From positions 1-8,928 of the forward strand of contig JARKUZ010000044.1 of the NCBI GenBank assembly GCA_029851945.1: 8,928 nt of DNA. Reading direction: 5' to 3'. The position numbers were made by a program, and so were the translations under genes. Shown here piece after piece: positions 5,615-8,928 of the stretch. Under the pieces are notes generated by a model. That model had not been told where the DNA came from. It saw nothing but the letters and a program-made list of their open reading frames with translations, and ran no database searches. This DNA comes from Terrisporobacter sp. (lineage in GTDB: Bacteria > Bacillota_A > Clostridia > Peptostreptococcales > Peptostreptococcaceae). Each line of letters begins with the position of its first letter. Positions within the stretch are counted from its first letter, which is position 1.

Positions 5615-6538
5615 ATGTCAGAGATAATTTGCCAAACAGTACACTTATCAAAAAAATATAAAGATAATACAGTACTTGATAACGCAAATATCAACATTAA
5701 AAGAGGGGACATTTATGGTCTTATAGGCGAAAATGGAGCAGGTAAGACTACATTAATAAAAATAATTGCTCAGTTAATAAACCAAACAGAAGGAAAAGTA
5801 AAGCTATTTGGAACAACTGATAAAAATCAATTATGCAAATTGCAAAAAAATATTGGATATACAATTGAAAATCCAGCACTGTACATGGACATGACAGCAA
5901 GACAAAATCTAGAAGTAATACGTATGCAAAAAGGAATACCTGGAACATACGATATTGAGAGAGTATTAAAACTTGTAAACCTAGATATTAATGATAAAAA
6001 GAAGGTAAAAAACTTTTCTCTAGGAATGAAACAAAGATTAGCATTAGCTATGGCATTGTTAGATGAGCCAGAATTATTAATTTTAGATGAGCCTTTAAAT
6101 GGACTAGATCCTACAGGAATTTTAGAATTAAGGCAACTGTTAATAAAATTAAACTTAGAAAAGGGAATTACAATAGTTTTATCTAGTCATATTCTTAGTG
6201 AACTATACAAGTTATCAACATGTTATGGAATTATGCACAAAGGAAAGTTAATAGAAGAGATATCGTCTAAGGAATTAGATGAAAGATGTAAAAAGCATAT
6301 ATATCTAAATGTTTCAGATAGCAAAATTGCATCTATTATTTTAGAGAAAGAACTAGGTATAAATGATTTTATTGTTTGTAATAACAATATTATAAAAATA
6401 TATAGCCACCTCGATGAATGTTCAAAAATCAATTCAACTTTAATATTAAACAAAGTCTTAGTCGAAGAGATTAGTATTAAAGGAGATAGTTTAGAATCAT
6501 ATTTTACAAAAATAATTGGAGGTGGGGCTAATGTATAA
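5615..6538 (+). CDS. ABC transporter ATP-binding protein, BcrA/LanF-like, system 2
   Basis: This 307-residue ATPase subunit would power export or removal of a peptide or lipid-targeting antibiotic with the permease encoded next to it. Motifs are complete: Walker A GENGAGKT (38-45), signature FSLGMKQR (134-141), Walker B LLILDEP (154-160), D-loop LNGLD and switch His192 in SSH. The Q-loop glutamine is replaced by Glu85 (GYTIENP), an 'E-loop' known from lantibiotic-immunity LanF and bacitracin-type BcrA ATPases. A C-terminal extension of about 90 residues after the ATPase core is also typical of that group. I chose ATG 5615 because AGGAG (5601-5605) touches the ATG at 5606, which would leave no spacer, but sits nine bases before 5615. 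The 3' end overlaps the permease gene by eight bases. The substrate cannot be read from the sequence. Confidence 0.93.
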   Translation: MSEIICQTVHLSKKYKDNTVLDNANINIKRGDIYGLIGENGAGKTTLIKIIAQLINQTEGKVKLFGTTDKNQLCKLQKNIGYTIENPALYMDMTARQNLEVIRMQKGIPGTYDIERVLKLVNLDINDKKKVKNFSLGMKQRLALAMALLDEPELLILDEPLNGLDPTGILELRQLLIKLNLEKGITIVLSSHILSELYKLSTCYGIMHKGKLIEEISSKELDERCKKHIYLNVSDSKIASIILEKELGINDFIVCNNNIIKIYSHLDECSKINSTLILNKVLVEEISIKGDSLESYFTKIIGGGANV

Positions 6539-7220
6539 TATTTTAAAAGCAGAAATATATAAATTAAAATACAGTAAAGAACTTATGATATGTTTGATAG
6601 GACTATTAATACTAGCTATAATAAATACTTACTACGGTTCAGCAGAAGTTGGTGCGAAAGGTGCATTAGTTCATCCAAGTAGAGAAATAATTGGAATAAT
6701 GGCTTGTAGTTTGTTTGCAGCTACATACGTAGGAAAAGATTTAGTATCAAAAACTATTAATCACACACTAACATCAGGATATGAGAGAAGCAAAGTTTTT
6801 CTAAGTAAGTATTTGTGTTACCTGATTGGTTGTGTGATTATTTTACTTGCAAACTATGTATTTGTAGGAAGTACATATGGGTTATTTTACGGATGGGGAC
6901 AAGTATTTAATATCAGTGAGTTATATTTTTTAATTATATATGTAGTAATTGGTATATTTTTTAATATATGCATTTCTTCAGTTTCATTTTTTATTTGTAT
7001 ACTTGTAAAAAACTCAAGTGTATCAATTGCCTTATGTGGAGGAATTGTAGGATTGACACTAGCGCTAACTCAGCTACCTTGGAATACTATTACTTATTAT
7101 GTTGCAAATAAAGATTATTCTTTAGGAATGATGCCACTTATCTTTGCAATAAGTTTTGTATTAGGTACAGGTATTTTATATTTAATTTCCAATTATTGTT
7201 TTAACAAACAAGATATTTAA
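6531..7220 (+). CDS. ABC-2 type permease, system 2
   Basis: This is a 229-residue integral membrane subunit, about the usual size for BcrB/LanE/LanG-type permeases. Six hydrophobic segments are visible at about residues 16-33, 52-67, 92-112, 130-158, 161-180 and 203-221. Between TM2 and TM3 lies a positively charged cytoplasmic segment, GKDLVSKTINHTLTSGYERS, that corresponds to the coupling helix contacting the ATPase in ABC-2 permeases. ATG 6531 is preferred over an upstream in-frame TTG (6516) because GGAGGTGG (6518-6525) sits five bases before it. It overlaps the ATPase stop in ATGTATAA, indicating translational coupling. Only one permease gene is present, so the transporter probably works with a permease homodimer. 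LanFEG systems have two different permeases. Confidence 0.88.
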   Translation: MYNILKAEIYKLKYSKELMICLIGLLILAIINTYYGSAEVGAKGALVHPSREIIGIMACSLFAATYVGKDLVSKTINHTLTSGYERSKVFLSKYLCYLIGCVIILLANYVFVGSTYGLFYGWGQVFNISELYFLIIYVVIGIFFNICISSVSFFICILVKNSSVSIALCGGIVGLTLALTQLPWNTITYYVANKDYSLGMMPLIFAISFVLGTGILYLISNYCFNKQDI

Positions 7221-7241
7221 TATGAAAGGATGGATTATGAT

Positions 7242-8114
7242 ATGATAACAATTTTATTAATTATAGGATTTACATATATCATAATCCGTTTCATATCTAT
7301 AAAAAAACAACTAAGAAAAATTAAGATTCAACTTAATAAAAAAGAACGGATAAATATAATATTAAATGATAAAGATGTAGAAAAAATAGCGGAATCTTTT
7401 AATATTGTTTTGCAAGAACAAAAACAACTAGAGATAAATATAAGAAACAGAGAAGAAAAGCTAAAACAATCTATTTCTAATATTTCACATGATTTAAGAA
7501 CACCACTTACAGCTATTAGAGGGTATATTACACTTCTTGAAAATTGTACTGAAAAAGAAAGAAATATGTATATTGGTATTCTTTCTAAAAAATCAGAAGA
7601 ACTAAATAATTTAATTAATAATTTTTATGAGCTTTCTATTTTTGATAATGATAGTTACCAAATAGATATAAAAGCTATTGATATAGTAGAAATAATTATG
7701 GAGACTGTTATTTCTAATTATGCCTTGATTAAAAATAAAGAAATAGAAATTGATAATAAACTTCCTTCTAAATCAATAGAAATCCAAGGTGGAGAAGTGG
7801 TTTGTTCAAGAATTATTCAAAACTTAGTTTCTAATGCAATAAAGTATTCAACGGGTTATATTTCTATTGAACTTAAAGAGTTTGACGAGTATGTTATTTT
7901 TAAGATTAGAAATAGTGTTTCGGATTTAACTCAAGATGATTTGAAATATTTATTTGATAGATTTTATACTGTAGATAAATCTCAAAATCGCAGTGGAAGT
8001 GGCTTGGGGCTATTTATTGTAAAAGTATTACTTGATAAGATTGATGGAGAAGTTTATGAAGTTAGTTTAAGTGATGACATATTAAGTATAAGTATTTTAT
8101 TTAGGTATTTATAA
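7242..8114 (+). CDS. Short sensor histidine kinase with minimal sensor region, system 2
   Basis: This is a 290-residue kinase. It has one N-terminal membrane helix (about 2-18), a basic stretch and a coiled-coil-like linker (20-78), and no extracytoplasmic domain. The H-box is NISHDLRTPLTAI with phospho-acceptor His83. The ATPase domain has N-box QNLVSNAIKYS (193-203), F-box LFDRFYTVD and G-box GSGLGLF (252-258). ATG 7242 is preferred because AAAGGA (7225-7230) overlaps the in-frame ATG at 7230 but is about 11 bases from 7242. That spacing is a little long, so 7230 is not excluded. It follows the permease by 21 bases in the same operon. Since it lacks a sensing domain it probably detects its stimulus at the membrane or through the transporter, as proposed for Bce/Lan-type kinases (family knowledge). 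Being downstream of the operator at 5537, its level should rise on induction. Confidence 0.92.
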   Translation: MITILLIIGFTYIIIRFISIKKQLRKIKIQLNKKERINIILNDKDVEKIAESFNIVLQEQKQLEINIRNREEKLKQSISNISHDLRTPLTAIRGYITLLENCTEKERNMYIGILSKKSEELNNLINNFYELSIFDNDSYQIDIKAIDIVEIIMETVISNYALIKNKEIEIDNKLPSKSIEIQGGEVVCSRIIQNLVSNAIKYSTGYISIELKEFDEYVIFKIRNSVSDLTQDDLKYLFDRFYTVDKSQNRSGSGLGLFIVKVLLDKIDGEVYEVSLSDDILSISILFRYL

Positions 8115-8211
8115 TGATAATTATATAAGTTATTTGATATTTATAAAGAATTATTGAATGATTTAATAATGGATATTATTATAAAAAATTATTTATATTA
8201 TTGAAATTAAC

Positions 8212-8244
8212 AAATACTCATATCTATTGAATATAAGTATTTTT
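8212..8244 (+). terminator. Possible AT-rich terminator after the system 2 operon
   Basis: AAATACT (8212-8218) pairs with AGTATTT (8236-8242). After one mismatch, ATAT pairs with ATAT around the loop CTATTGA. A short T run closes it (8240-8244). The stem has little GC, so termination may be weak. The symmetrical A and T flanks could serve both directions. It is the only hairpin I see in the 248-base gap between the kinase and the DUF1540 gene. The rest of that gap shows no gene or clear promoter. Confidence 0.45.
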
Positions 8245-8362
8245 AATATGTTTAAAAGTTACTAAAATTAAAATACAATATATAAAATTAGAAACATCGA
8301 ATCGAATTTTATTTTGCATTTTGGAAATAATAAAATAGATATTTATTAAGGAGGAAAACAAA

Positions 8363-8743
8363 ATGCAAAGAGGCGATTTAAAATGTAATGCAACTGATTG
8401 TATGCATAACATAGATTATGATTGTAAGGCAGGTGCTATACATGTAAGTGGACTTGGTGCAGTATCGATTGAGGGGACTAGTTGCACAAGTTTTGTGGAT
8501 AGAGATAGTACTAGTTTTGTAAATAGTCTAGCTGGAAGTCCTAATGAAAAAGAATCATTTTTTAATAGTTCTAATAGCAGTTTTGTAAATAGTACAGGTG
8601 ATTCGATTACAAAACCATGTGATATAAAATGTGAGGCTCATAATTGTATATATAATGAAAATAAAGAATGTCATGCAGAATATGTTGAAATAGATGCAGA
8701 CAATGCACATTGTGATTCTTTTAATTATGAAGAACATGTTTAA
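8363..8743 (+). CDS. Two-domain DUF1540 cysteine-rich protein
   Basis: This 126-residue soluble protein has no signal peptide or membrane segment. It contains two DUF1540-like units. Unit 1 (about 6-45) has Cys8, 13, 21 and 41 in the pattern C-x4-C-x7-C-x19-C. Unit 2 (about 88-120) has Cys90, 95, 103 and 117, C-x4-C-x7-C-x13-C. Both finish in C-(T/D)-S-F. Four-cysteine units of this kind suggest metal binding, but the family's function is unknown. The linker (42-85) is rich in Ser and Asn with repeated SFV-x-(R/S) motifs. AAGGAGG (8349-8355) gives an excellent ribosome site seven bases before ATG 8363. It stands alone, separated from the kinase by 248 bases, and is probably not functionally tied to the transporter cassette. 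Confidence 0.9.
   Translation: MQRGDLKCNATDCMHNIDYDCKAGAIHVSGLGAVSIEGTSCTSFVDRDSTSFVNSLAGSPNEKESFFNSSNSSFVNSTGDSITKPCDIKCEAHNCIYNENKECHAEYVEIDADNAHCDSFNYEEHV
8489..8593 (+). repeat. Dispersed 15-bp in-frame repeats in the DUF1540 linker
   Basis: AGTTTTGTAAATAGT occurs exactly at 8513-8527 and 8579-8593, with a diverged copy (AGTTTTGTGGATAG) at 8489-8502. Spacings of 24 and 66 bases keep the reading frame and encode the SFVN/SFVD motifs. The linker probably grew by internal duplication. Confidence 0.7.
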
Positions 8744-8854
8744 TACCATAAAAAATACGTTTCTTAAAAATATTGATAGAAGTGGATTTTAATAATTGTT
8801 TAAATAAGTTTACCTTAAGAGATACGTATATTGTAATGTTTTTAACTATATATA

Positions 8855-8874
8855 GATAAAATGATAATTTTATC
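8855..8874. terminator. AT-rich hairpin downstream of the DUF1540 gene, terminator doubtful
   Basis: GATAAAAT (8855-8862) pairs perfectly with ATTTTATC (8867-8874) around the loop GATA. The downstream sequence has only a short T run (8878-8880), so a terminator role is uncertain. It is the only compact hairpin seen between the DUF1540 stop and the window edge. No gene is visible in 8744-8928. Confidence 0.3.
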
Positions 8875-8928
8875 ATCTTTAGTTGTTTCTATATATGATT
8901 TAATTAGAAAAAGTAATAATTTAGAAAA

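Noticed and set aside
2584..8114. Assigning gene names such as cprABC, bcrAB, vanRS or lanFEG
   Set aside because: Family-level motifs fit several of these, but the substrate and orthology cannot be decided from the sequence alone, so symbols were left empty.
8224..8412. Minus-strand frames around the DUF1540 gene (8224-8412, 8555-8749)
   Set aside because: They overlap the terminator-like hairpin or the DUF1540 gene, lack recognisable domains and look like AT-rich shadows.

Overview
The window is very AT-rich, with AGA/ATA-heavy codon use, strong purine-rich ribosome binding sites and U-tailed hairpin terminators. Together with the protein types (OmpR/sensor-kinase pairs, a BcrA/LanF-like ABC transporter, a two-domain DUF1540 protein) this points to the chromosome of a low-GC Firmicute. 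Clostridia is most likely, and Clostridioides difficile or a close relative is my best guess. That is inference from style, not a database match.

Layout. Positions 2-124 hold the tail of a LacI-type regulator, closed by a strong terminator (231-268). Positions ~300-1653 are a graveyard of mobile-element replication genes: an Xre-type helix-turn-helix remnant, a CHC2 zinc-finger primase running into a VapE-like helicase domain, and an unrelated C-terminal tail. All are broken by stops, frameshifts and a truncation, and both the zinc site and the Walker A loop have also been hit. From 1785 the DNA is intact. A first two-component system follows (response regulator 1914-2612, overlapping a six-TM sensor kinase 2584-4545), preceded by 11-bp-phased direct repeats that look like a response-regulator operator. 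A second cassette lies at 4870-8114: response regulator, then an ABC ATPase, ABC-2 permease and short sensor kinase. A small two-domain DUF1540 cysteine-rich protein (8363-8743) ends the window.

How the genes work together (inference). The second cassette has the composition of peptide-antibiotic or lantibiotic sensing and resistance modules. Its regulator has its own extended -10 promoter. The gap between the regulator and the ATPase gene carries three TTTAGAA repeats at 11-12 bp spacing, so the regulator probably switches on the transporter and, with it, its own kinase. The kinase has almost no extracytoplasmic part, so it must sense in or at the membrane, perhaps through the transporter. 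The first system has no transporter beside it and its target is not visible here, other than probable autoregulation.

The most unusual non-coding signal is a pair of similar two-hairpin elements (1651-1746 and 4638-4719), one just ahead of each two-component operon. Each has an interrupted long hairpin, then a near-identical linker (ATTGAAAYCCAC plus an A-tract), then a 10-bp terminator stem with the same ATTT loop. Stem sequences differ between the two copies while pairing is kept.
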